DNA from: J029 sp964482495
GTDB taxonomy: Bacteria; Planctomycetota; UBA1135
DNA length: 64,000 bases
Reading direction: 5' to 3'
NCBI GenBank assembly: GCA_964482495.1
Contig: CAYZXS010000019.1
Location: forward strand, 1-64,000
In this document: piece by piece, positions 1-7,369 of the stretch
Layout: every line of letters begins with the position of its first letter
Numbering within the stretch: the first letter of the stretch is position 1
Notes under the pieces: generated by a model
What the model was told of the DNA's origin: nothing
The model's database searches: none
What the model saw: the letters and a program-made list of their open reading frames with translations, nothing else
Program-made: the position numbers and the translations under genes

Positions 1-51
1 CTCTTCGGTCATTCTGACCGCTTCTCTGGTGTCCTTCAAACCGGGGGAAGG

Positions 52-324
52 TCACAAGCTGCCGGTTGCGCCGGAGAGAACCGTCACAGCGCCTGTGGAG
101 TTGAATGAATAGCCCGCTTGAGACTCACCGACGATGATCTCGTCCACGCCATCTCCATCCATGTCCTGGACGAGGTCCAAGGCCAAGCCGAAGTCAGGAG
201 CGTAGGAAAATGGGTTGGGATAGGACCATCGCAATTCGGTGGAGCCTCCGGCGCTCTGGGCAGGTAGCCAGGCACCCAGGAGGAGGAGAGCAGCGAAGAG
301 GAAGGGCAGCGGTCGGGGATGCAT
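52..324 (-). CDS. Secreted FG-GAP/VCBS repeat protein, N-terminal fragment
   Basis: The frame encodes 90 residues: a signal peptide (MHPRPLPFLFAALLLLGAWL, ending near LPAQS) and then one FG-GAP/integrin-alpha-like blade with the calcium-binding DMDGDGVDE motif and a VLSGATGS turn. I start at the ATG at 324 because the signal peptide begins there; the frame is open further upstream but that part is proline-rich and unlike a leader. It stops at a TGA at 52-54, directly after GATGSL, where family members continue with further blades. The adjacent frame continues toward the window edge with residues reading RFEG.QRSGQNDR, which resembles the F-G-x-D pattern of the next blade. A frameshift or decayed gene is therefore likely, though a genuine short protein cannot be excluded. 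Confidence 0.5.
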   Translation of the reverse strand: MHPRPLPFLFAALLLLGAWLPAQSAGGSTELRWSYPNPFSYAPDFGLALDLVQDMDGDGVDEIIVGESQAGYSFNSTGAVTVLSGATGSL

Positions 325-454
325 GATCGGGCAGGTGGGAGAGGGTGAGGGCAGAGGAGGCGCACCTCGCCCCACCCAATTCATGCCACCGACCGAAGGA
401 ACCCTCAGCCCTTTTTTGCTCTTCCCCAAATGAGGGCCCGGGAGCAGAGGCGTC

Positions 455-2149
455 CTAGTCGTATCCCGCGCCCTTGCCTTCGATCTCCTCGACCAGCTCC
501 TTGGCGCCGAAGATCACCGACAGCGCCTCGATCACGATCGACGGGTGCACGGCCACGGTGCGGGCGATGGCGTCGTCGTAGATGAACATGTTGCCGAGCA
601 TCTCGATGTTGCCGTCGAAGGCCAGGCCGACCAGCTCGCCGCGGGTGTTGATCACCGGGCTGCCGCTGTTGCCGCCGATGATGTCGCAGGTGCAGACGAA
701 GTTGAAGGGCGTCTTCAGGTCCAGCTCCGGCTCCTTGTCCAGCCAGATCTGCGGCACCGTGAAGGGCATGGCGCCGCCGAACTCGGTGTGGCGGGCGTAG
801 AGCCCGTAGAGGCTGGTGAAGGTCGGCGCGACGGTGCCGTTGTAGGGGAAGCCGGTGACGCGGCCGTCGCTGATCCGCAGCGAGCCGGTGGCGTCCGGCG
901 GGATGGCCTCACCGTAGACCGCGAAGTAGGCCTCGCCGACCTTCTTCTCCAGCAGCTGCTCGCGGCGCTGGATCTCGCGCTGCTCGCGCCGGTTGGAGGC
1001 CGCCCGGAACTCGTCCTGCAGCGCCTCGATGTCGGCCCACGGGTCGCCGAAGCGCTCGCGCAGTTCGTCGTTCTCGGCGATCACCTTGCGCAGCTCGTCC
1101 TCGGCCGCGCGTTTGGCGTCCAGGATGCGGTCGTTGCGGAGACCGTCCAGGTAGCCCTGGAAGGCCTTGCGACCGTTCTCCATGTTCAGGATCCGGCTGC
1201 GCATGGCCTTGCCCCGCTCGGGGTCGGCCTCGGCCTGGGCGTACATCTGCTGGAGCATGCGCTCGAAGGCGTCGACCTGCTGCGGGTAGACCTCGTCGCG
1301 CAGGTACTCCATCTGCGCCACGGTCTTGAGCCGGTCAGTGTCGCCCGGGAAGCCGACCGTGAACACCGGCTCGCCGGCCTGCGCGCCCTCGGTCCGCCAC
1401 GGCAGGTAGAAGTCGGCGCTGTCGAGCGGCGCGCCGTTCTCCCAGACCCGCACCATGGCGAAGTCCAGGCCGAAGCGCGGGTAGGTGAAGTTGTCCGGAT
1501 CGCCGCCGAACTTGGCGCTCTGCAGGTGCGGCGAGGCCACCAGCCGGACGTCGTCGAAGACTCGGTACTTGTAGAGCGCGTAGATGCCGCCCTGATAGAG
1601 CGACACCACCTGCGGCTCCAGCTCGGCGTTCTCGCGCGTGGCCCGCGCCAGGATGCGCTTGCGGTTGTCGGACAGGCGCATCCGCACCGTTTCCTCGTCG
1701 TCGCTGGCCTCGATGCCCTCGTTCATCTCCTCGGTGACGTCGAACATCTCGACCAGCTGCCGCAGCTGCAGCCCGTGCAGCTTCACCTCCTCCTCGAGGC
1801 TGCCGGCCAGGAAGCCGTTGCCCAGCCAGTCCTCCTCGGCCGGCGAGGCCTCGCCGACGTGGCCGCGGGCGCAGTGGTGGTTGGTCAGCACCAGCCCGCG
1901 CGGGCTGATGAAGCTGGACGAGCAGCCGCCGCCGAATTTCAACGCCGAGAGACGCACCCTCTCCAACCACTCCATGCCCGGCACGAAGCCGTACTCGTCC
2001 TCGAAGTAGTCCAACGGGACCCCCTCGAAGGTCCACATCTTCCCCAGCTCCTTGTGTTCCTGGGCAACCGCCCCCTGGCCCAGCCCGAGGGCCAGAGCCC
2101 CCACCACCATCCAGGAAGCAAAACGACGAGTCAGCGTGCGCATGGTCAT
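455..2149 (-). CDS. S46 family serine dipeptidyl peptidase (DPP7-like)
   Basis: This is a secreted chymotrypsin-fold exopeptidase that releases N-terminal dipeptides from oligopeptides, expected in the periplasm or outer envelope. The 564-residue product has a signal peptide (1 to about 30, ending GAVAQ). The catalytic His is His92 in TNHHCA, the Asp lies in the FGLDFAMVRV segment, and Ser495 lies in GGNSGSPV. The residue 18 after the serine is Gly (AFDGN); in DPP11 this position is the Arg that selects acidic P1 residues, so a DPP7-like preference for bulky non-acidic P1 residues is more likely. Family members are usually about 700-720 residues, so the helical regulatory region is shortened here. 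An in-frame ATG two codons downstream is an alternative start. It diverges from the propeller gene at 2411 across an inverted duplication. Confidence 0.9.
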   Translation of the reverse strand: MTMRTLTRRFASWMVVGALALGLGQGAVAQEHKELGKMWTFEGVPLDYFEDEYGFVPGMEWLERVRLSALKFGGGCSSSFISPRGLVLTNHHCARGHVGEASPAEEDWLGNGFLAGSLEEEVKLHGLQLRQLVEMFDVTEEMNEGIEASDDEETVRMRLSDNRKRILARATRENAELEPQVVSLYQGGIYALYKYRVFDDVRLVASPHLQSAKFGGDPDNFTYPRFGLDFAMVRVWENGAPLDSADFYLPWRTEGAQAGEPVFTVGFPGDTDRLKTVAQMEYLRDEVYPQQVDAFERMLQQMYAQAEADPERGKAMRSRILNMENGRKAFQGYLDGLRNDRILDAKRAAEDELRKVIAENDELRERFGDPWADIEALQDEFRAASNRREQREIQRREQLLEKKVGEAYFAVYGEAIPPDATGSLRISDGRVTGFPYNGTVAPTFTSLYGLYARHTEFGGAMPFTVPQIWLDKEPELDLKTPFNFVCTCDIIGGNSGSPVINTRGELVGLAFDGNIEMLGNMFIYDDAIARTVAVHPSIVIEALSVIFGAKELVEEIEGKGAGYD

Positions 2150-2170
2150 GGTTCTCCGCGGGTCTACGGT

Positions 2171-2388
2171 CCCGGAACCCGAATCATAGGCCATCGGTCG
2201 GCGGCCGAAGGCAGCGGGAGGTTCACTTCCGGCGGACTCGACGTCTGGTGCCAGATTGGCACCAAGACCCGCGCTTCGCGCGGGTCGGCTTTTGGTGCCA
2301 ATCTGGCACCAGACGTCGAGTCCGCCGGAAGTGAACCTCCTGCTGCCCGCCCCGTCGCGGCAGAAAGGCCTATGATCCGGGCTCTGGG
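2171..2388. repeat. Large inverted repeat between divergent genes
   Basis: Inner arms 2211-2265 and 2292-2346 are 55 bases each and differ at a single position when one is reverse-complemented. The 26-base spacer holds its own 9-bp stem (GACCCGCGC, loop TTC, GCGCGGGTC at 2266-2286). Each arm also contains the small palindrome GGTGCCA-N3-TGGCACC. Outer arms 2171-2192 and 2367-2388 match at 19 of 22 positions. Similarity resumes across the two divergent start regions: both genes are preceded by CGGAGAA and begin with M-(T/I)-M-R-T-L. The structure could extrude as a cruciform or form a long RNA hairpin in either leader. Confidence 0.9.
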
Positions 2389-2410
2389 CCGGCTGACCTG
2401 GCGGAGAAAC

Positions 2411-5400
2411 ATGATCATGCGGACACTGATGGCGTTGATGTTGCTGGGGGCTGCTTGCGCGGCGCCGGGCGAGGTGGTGGCCCAGGAAGGCGAGGAGGCC
2501 GCGGCCAAGGAGGAGCGGCTGCTGAACGCGGGCGCCTTGGCGGGGCTGAAGTTCCGGTCGATCGGGCCAGCCTTCACGGCGGGCCGGATCACGGATTTCG
2601 CGGTGGAGCCGGGGCATCCGGAGCGCTTCTGGGCGGCCACGGCCTCGGGCGGGATCTGGAAGACCCGCAACTCGGGCACGACCTGGGAGACCGTCTTCGA
2701 CGGCCAGAGCTCGTACTCGATCGGCTGCCTGGCGATGGAGCCGGGCAACCCGAACGTGGTCTGGGTCGGCACCGGCGAGAACAACTCGCAGCGCTCGGTC
2801 TCCTTCGGCGACGGCGTCTACCGCACCCGCGACGGCGGCAAGAACTGGGACAAGCTCGGGCTCGAGGAGTCGGAGCACATCGGCATGATCGCGATCGACC
2901 CGCGCGACCCGGACACGGTGTTCGTGGCGGCGCAGGGGCCGCTGTGGCGCTCGGGCGGCGACCGCGGCCTGTACAAGACCACCGACGCGGGCGCGACCTG
3001 GCGGCGGGTGCTGCACGTCGACGAGGACACCGGCGTCAACGAGGTCCACATGGACCCGCGCGATCCGGACCTGATGTACGCCAGCTCCTACCAGCGGCGG
3101 CGGCACGTCTGGACCTTGATCAACGGCGGCCCGGGCTCGACCATCTGGAAGTCCGAGGACGGCGGCGAGTCCTGGCGCAAGACCGAGAAGGGCCTGCCCA
3201 AGGTCGACAAGGGGCGCATCGGACTCGACCTGTCGCCGGTGGACCCGGACGTGGTCTACGCCATCGTCGAGGCAGCCATGGGCGAAGGCGGCATCTTCCG
3301 CTCCAGCGACCGGGGCGAGACCTGGCAGAAGCAGAGCTCGAAGATGAGCTCCAGCCCGCAGTACTACAACGAGCTGGTCTGCGACCCGGCGGACGTCGAC
3401 AAGGTCTACATGCTCGACACCTTCCTGCAGGTGACCCGCGACGGCGGCAAGACCTGGTCGCGGGTGGAGCGCAAGGACCGCCATGTCGATGACCACGCGC
3501 TGTGGATCAACCCGGCCAACACCGACCACCTACTGGTCGGCTGCGACGGCGGCGTCTACGAGTCCTGGGACGCCGGCGCGGCCTGGGAGTTCAAGGCCAA
3601 CATGGTGCTGGGGCAGTACTACCGCGTCAGCGTCGACGACACCGAGCCCTTCTACCACGTCTACGGCGGCACCCAGGACAACAACTCCCAGGGCGGGCCG
3701 TCGCGCACGACCTCGCGCGCCGGCATCACCAACGAGGACTGGTACGTGACCGTCGGCGGCGACGGCTACGAGGCCCTGGCCGAGCCGGGCAACCCGGACA
3801 TCGTCTACACCATGTGGCAGTACGGCGGCCTGGTGCGCTACGACAAGAAGAGCCGCGAGGCGGTGGACATCAAGCCGCGCGAGGCCCCCGGCGAGCCGCC
3901 GGTGAAGTGGAACTGGGACTCGCCGCTGATCGTCAGCCCGCACTCCCCCACCCGGCTCTACTTCGCTGCCAACGTGCTGTTCCGCAGCGACGACCGCGGC
4001 GACTCCTGGACCCAGGTCAGCCCCGACCTGACCCGCCAGCTCGACCGCAACCAGCTCGAGGTCATGGGCCGCGTCTGGGGCGTCGACACGGTGTCGAAGA
4101 ACCGCTCGACCAGCTTCTACGGCAACATCGTGTCGCTGAGCGAGTCGCGCCTGGTCGAGGGCCTGCTCTACGTCGGCACCGACGACGGCCTGGTGCAGGT
4201 CTCCGAGGACGGCGGCGGCAGCTGGCGCGCGGTCGACGCCTTCCCCGGCGTGCCCGAGCTGAGCTACGTCAGCCGGCTGGAGGCCTCGAAGCACGACCCG
4301 GACACGGTCTACCTGGCCTTCTCCAACCACAAGATGGGCGACTTCAAGCCCTACCTGCTGGTCAGCGAGGACCGCGGCCGGACGTGGGCGTCGATCGCCG
4401 GCGACCTGCCCGAGCGCGAGATCGTCTGGTCGCTGGGCGAGGACGCCGAGAAGCCGGGCATGCTCTTCGCCGGCACCGAGTTCGGGGTCTACTTCAGCCC
4501 CGACCGCGGCGGCCGCTGGATCCGCATGAAGAGCGGCCTGCCGACCATCGCCGTGCGGGACCTGGACATCCAGGAGCGCGAGGGCGACCTGGTGCTCGGC
4601 ACCTTCGGCCGCAGCTTCTACGTGCTCGATGACTACCAGGCGCTGCGCCACATGAGCGAGGAGTCGCTGGCGGCGCCGCAGCTCTACCCGGTGCGCGACG
4701 CCCTGCTCTACATCGAGACCAGCCGCCTCGGCGGCCGCAAGGGCCGCGGCTCGCAGGGCGCCGCCTTCTACACCGCGCCCAACCCGCCCTTCGGCGCCCT
4801 GATCAGCTACTGGCTGCCGGAGAAGGTCCAGTCGCGCCAAGAGGCCAGGCGCAAGGCGGAGAAGGAGCTCGACAAGGAAGGCGCCGACGTCCCCTACCCC
4901 TCCTGGGAGGAGCTGCGGGCCGAGGACCTGGAGACCAAGCCGGCGGTGGTGCTGACCATCCGCGATGAGACCGGCGCGATCGTGCGCCGCATCACCGGTC
5001 CGCGGGGCAAGGGTCTGCACCGCGTCTCCTGGAACCTGCGCTGGCCGAGCTCGAACCCGATCTCGCTGGCGAAGAAGGAGCTGAACCCTTGGGAGGACCC
5101 GGCGCGCGGCCCGCTGGCCCTGCCCGGCCGCTACACCGTCAGCCTCTCCAAGCTGGTCGACGGCGAGTTCTCGGAGCTGGCCGGCCCGCAGACCATCGAG
5201 GTCGTGCCCCTCGGCATCGCCTCGCTGCCGGCGGCCGACCGCGCCGAGGCCTACGCCTTCCAGCAGAAGGTGGCGCGGCTGCACCGGGCCATCGGCGGCG
5301 CGCAGCGGGCGATCGGCGAGATCGACACCCGCCTCAAGCACTGCCGCAAGGCGGCGCTCGAGACCGCCGGCACCCACCCGCGCCTGGTGGCCGGGGTGGA

Positions 5401-5713
5401 CCGCCTGCAGAAGCGGCTGGCGGCGCTCCGCACCCAACTCAACGGCGACACCACCATCAGCTCCCGCTCCGAGCCGGCGCCGATCTCGATCAGCAGCCGG
5501 GTCTCGAACATCGTCGGCAACCAGTGGAACACCACCTCGGCGCCGACCCAGACCGAGCGCGACGCCTACCGCTACGCCGGCGAGGCCTTCGGCGGCCTGC
5601 TGGAACAGCTCCGCGTCCTGGCCGAGAAGGACCTGAAGGGCCTGGAGACCCGGCTCGAGGCCGCCGGCGCCCCCTGGACCCCTGGGCGGATCCCCTCATG
5701 GGAGATCGAATGA
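2411..5713 (+). CDS. Secreted sortilin/VPS10-type BNR beta-propeller protein
   Basis: The 1100-residue product has a signal peptide (MIMRTLMALMLLG to about AQEG) and a two-propeller region rich in Asp-box (BNR) repeats of the form S-x-D-x-G-x-x-W. At least eleven are visible, for example RTRDGGKNWDKL, KTTDAGATWRRV and RSDDRGDSWTQV. A beta-sandwich segment follows (VVLTIRDETGAIVRRI), then a helical C-terminus of roughly 150 residues. Proteins of this build are often annotated as glycosyl hydrolase or sortilin-like; I see no evidence for a specific enzymatic activity, so a ligand- or polymer-binding role in the envelope is as likely. It starts at ATG 2411 behind GGCGGAG; ATG 2417 is an alternative. 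The paralogue at 7359-11225 has the same core. Confidence 0.85.
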   Translation: MIMRTLMALMLLGAACAAPGEVVAQEGEEAAAKEERLLNAGALAGLKFRSIGPAFTAGRITDFAVEPGHPERFWAATASGGIWKTRNSGTTWETVFDGQSSYSIGCLAMEPGNPNVVWVGTGENNSQRSVSFGDGVYRTRDGGKNWDKLGLEESEHIGMIAIDPRDPDTVFVAAQGPLWRSGGDRGLYKTTDAGATWRRVLHVDEDTGVNEVHMDPRDPDLMYASSYQRRRHVWTLINGGPGSTIWKSEDGGESWRKTEKGLPKVDKGRIGLDLSPVDPDVVYAIVEAAMGEGGIFRSSDRGETWQKQSSKMSSSPQYYNELVCDPADVDKVYMLDTFLQVTRDGGKTWSRVERKDRHVDDHALWINPANTDHLLVGCDGGVYESWDAGAAWEFKANMVLGQYYRVSVDDTEPFYHVYGGTQDNNSQGGPSRTTSRAGITNEDWYVTVGGDGYEALAEPGNPDIVYTMWQYGGLVRYDKKSREAVDIKPREAPGEPPVKWNWDSPLIVSPHSPTRLYFAANVLFRSDDRGDSWTQVSPDLTRQLDRNQLEVMGRVWGVDTVSKNRSTSFYGNIVSLSESRLVEGLLYVGTDDGLVQVSEDGGGSWRAVDAFPGVPELSYVSRLEASKHDPDTVYLAFSNHKMGDFKPYLLVSEDRGRTWASIAGDLPEREIVWSLGEDAEKPGMLFAGTEFGVYFSPDRGGRWIRMKSGLPTIAVRDLDIQEREGDLVLGTFGRSFYVLDDYQALRHMSEESLAAPQLYPVRDALLYIETSRLGGRKGRGSQGAAFYTAPNPPFGALISYWLPEKVQSRQEARRKAEKELDKEGADVPYPSWEELRAEDLETKPAVVLTIRDETGAIVRRITGPRGKGLHRVSWNLRWPSSNPISLAKKELNPWEDPARGPLALPGRYTVSLSKLVDGEFSELAGPQTIEVVPLGIASLPAADRAEAYAFQQKVARLHRAIGGAQRAIGEIDTRLKHCRKAALETAGTHPRLVAGVDRLQKRLAALRTQLNGDTTISSRSEPAPISISSRVSNIVGNQWNTTSAPTQTERDAYRYAGEAFGGLLEQLRVLAEKDLKGLETRLEAAGAPWTPGRIPSWEIE

Positions 5714-5812
5714 GGCCCTGAGGCGCCGCCCCGGCCCCGCCGAGGGCCGATCCCCCACCATTCGAGGGGCTTCGCCGTAGCGGTGGAGCCCCTCGTCCCC
5801 CAGAATGACCCC

Positions 5813-6739
5813 ATGAGCCAATCCCCCACCCTCATCGCCGGCGCGCTGCTGGCCGCACTGGCCACCGCCGCGCCCGCCGCGGCCCAGGACGCCGCGGCCA
5901 TGCAGGCGAAGTACGAGAAGAAGCTCCAGGCCGAGTTCATCGAGCACGGCGGCTGGATCATCGACTTCGACGAAGCCAAGGAGAAGGCCAAGGCCGAGGA
6001 CAAGCTGATCTTCGCCTACTTCTCGCGCAGCTACGCGCCGTGAGGCCCGTGCACGGCCCTGGAGAACGGTCCGTTCTCCTCCAAGAAGTTCCCCGCCTTC
6101 GCCGAGACCGTCGTCCCCTTCCTCAGCATCGCCACCCGCATCCCGGGACGGAAATACGACAACCTGCTCGGTGAATACGGCGGAACCGGCTTCCCGACCC
6201 TGATGATCCTCGACGCTGACGGGCGCAAGATCCTGCGCCCCGGCCGCAGCCAGGGCGAATTCGAGAAGGGACGCGACCAGGCCCTGGAGTTCCTGGCCAC
6301 CCTGAAGGAGGCCGAGACCGGCGACGAGAAGGCCAAGATCAAGGCCTTCAAGATGAAGCTGGAGCTGGAGTGGCTGAGCCTCGAGGAGGCCCGCGCCGAG
6401 CTGGCGACCTTCAAGAAGGTCTCGAGCAAGGACCGCAAGGCCATCGACCTGCTCCTGGTCGAGACCGAGGTCCGCGACCTGGCCAAGGAGGCCGGCAAGG
6501 ACCTGGCCAAGCGCCGCCAGGCCGGCGCCCGCTGCGCCGAGCTCTGGGCCGAGAAGCAGCAGCCCGAGGACGTCTACCGGCTGATCGAGTTCTGGGGCCT
6601 GCTCGCCGACCACTGCGAGGCCCAACGGGACAAGAAGCTGATGAAGAAGGTGGTCAAGGCCGCCGACAAGACCGTCAAGAAGAACCCGCGCGGGCGCCAG
6701 CTCGTGAAGGACCTGGAGCAGCGCTACAAGAACATGTAG
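5813..6739 (+). CDS. Thioredoxin-fold selenoprotein (UGPC active site), secreted
   Basis: Reading the single in-frame UGA at 6041-6043 as selenocysteine gives a continuous 308-residue protein. It has a signal peptide (MSQSPTLIAGALLAALATAA, ending PAAAQ) and a thioredoxin core: DKLIFAYFSRSYAP, then Sec77-Gly-Pro-Cys80, then the cis-proline loop GTGFPT (Pro128) and a LMILDADGRKILRP strand pair. A helical Lys/Glu-rich C-terminal half follows. The UGA falls exactly on the first cysteine of the classical CGPC motif, and a SECIS-like hairpin follows at the right distance. A thiol/selenol redox role in the periplasm is inferred. A conventional reading would split this into an 86-residue fragment and a fragment starting near 6203. 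The upstream GTG at 5783 is a less likely start. Confidence 0.88.
6041..6043 (+). other. UGA codon predicted to encode selenocysteine
   Basis: TGA lies in frame between SRSYAP and GPCTALENG. It is the only stop in the frame from 5813 to 6737 and occupies the nucleophilic cysteine position of a thioredoxin CxxC motif. The reading frame is unchanged on both sides, which argues against a decayed gene. Confidence 0.87.
6061..6079 (+). promoter_or_regulatory. Bacterial SECIS-like hairpin
   Basis: A perfect 7-bp stem GGAGAAC/GTTCTCC closes a 5-base loop GGTCC. Twenty-four nucleotides separate the UGA from the loop, and the loop begins with GG. The bacterial SECIS model as I recall it asks for a loop 16-37 nt from the UGA, 3-14 nt in size, with a G in its first two positions; all three are met. 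It would recruit SelB with Sec-tRNA. Confidence 0.8.
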
Positions 6740-6764
6740 ACCGGCGCGCGGGGACCCGCCACCG

Positions 6765-6791
6765 AGCGGGGCGGCCCGGGGCCGCCCCGCT
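6765..6791 (+). terminator. GC-rich hairpin after the selenoprotein gene
   Basis: A perfect 11-bp stem AGCGGGGCGGC/GCCGCCCCGCT with loop CCGGG begins 25 bases after the selenoprotein stop and is followed by CTCTTCGT. The weak T-tract makes it an imperfect intrinsic terminator, but stem strength and placement fit. Confidence 0.6.
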
Positions 6792-6829
6792 CTCTTCGTG
6801 CCCCGTTATCCTGTGCGGCCCGAAGCGCG

Positions 6830-7369
6830 ATGAGAGCCTCCCTCCTGAACCGAAAACTGCACCGCTGGGGCGCGATCCTGATCGCCCTGCCCCTGCTCGC
6901 CGTGATCTGCTCCGGCATCCTCCTGCAGGTCAAGAAGCAGGTGGAGTGGGTCCAGCCCGGCACCGCCCGCGGCATCGGCGGCGACCCGGAGATCAGCCTG
7001 GCCCAGGTCCTGGAGGCCGCCAGCAGCGCCGGCAAGGGCATCGACACCTGGGAGGACGTCGACCGCCTCGACCTCCGGCCCGCCAAGGGCATCGTCAAGG
7101 TCCGCGGCAACAACCGGTGGGAGATCCAGGTCGACACCGCCACCGCCGAGGTCAAGAAGGTGGCCTTCCGCCGCTCCGACCTGATCGAGTCGATCCACGA
7201 CGGCTCCTGGTTCTCCGAAGAGCTGAAGCTCTACCTGTTCCTGCCGTCCGCCGTGATCCTGTTCGTGCTCTGGTTCACCGGCATCTACCTCTGGTGGCTA
7301 CCCCACGGCGCCAAGCGCCGCAAGCGCCGCCGCGCGGGCGAAGAGGGGGCAGGACCGGTCAGTAGATGA
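6830..7369 (+). CDS. PepSY-associated TM helix domain protein
   Basis: The 179-residue inner-membrane protein has the PepSY_TM layout: an amphipathic N-terminus with LNRKLHRWGAILIALPLLAV (first helix, about 13-33), a soluble alpha/beta PepSY-like segment (about 50-145, with RGNNRWEIQVDTATAEVKKV), an S-I-H-D motif typical of the family, a second helix (about 150-172, LFLPSAVILFVLWFTGIYLW) and a basic tail. Relatives often have four helices and are linked to siderophore or metal reduction, so this is a short single-unit form. It follows the selenoprotein gene after a hairpin. Its stop overlaps by 11 bases with the stop of the convergent propeller gene. Confidence 0.8.
   Translation: MRASLLNRKLHRWGAILIALPLLAVICSGILLQVKKQVEWVQPGTARGIGGDPEISLAQVLEAASSAGKGIDTWEDVDRLDLRPAKGIVKVRGNNRWEIQVDTATAEVKKVAFRRSDLIESIHDGSWFSEELKLYLFLPSAVILFVLWFTGIYLWWLPHGAKRRKRRRAGEEGAGPVSR

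Noticed and set aside
545..2410. Long open frame on the + strand opposite the S46 peptidase
   Set aside because: It is the mirror of a confirmed gene; in high-GC coding DNA the antisense frame is often open, and the translation is Val/Ala/Leu/Arg-rich without any domain.
6203..6739. Independent gene for the C-terminal part of the thioredoxin protein
   Set aside because: It would begin inside the thioredoxin fold, after the active site and just ahead of the cis-Pro-containing strands' end; one recoded gene explains both pieces.
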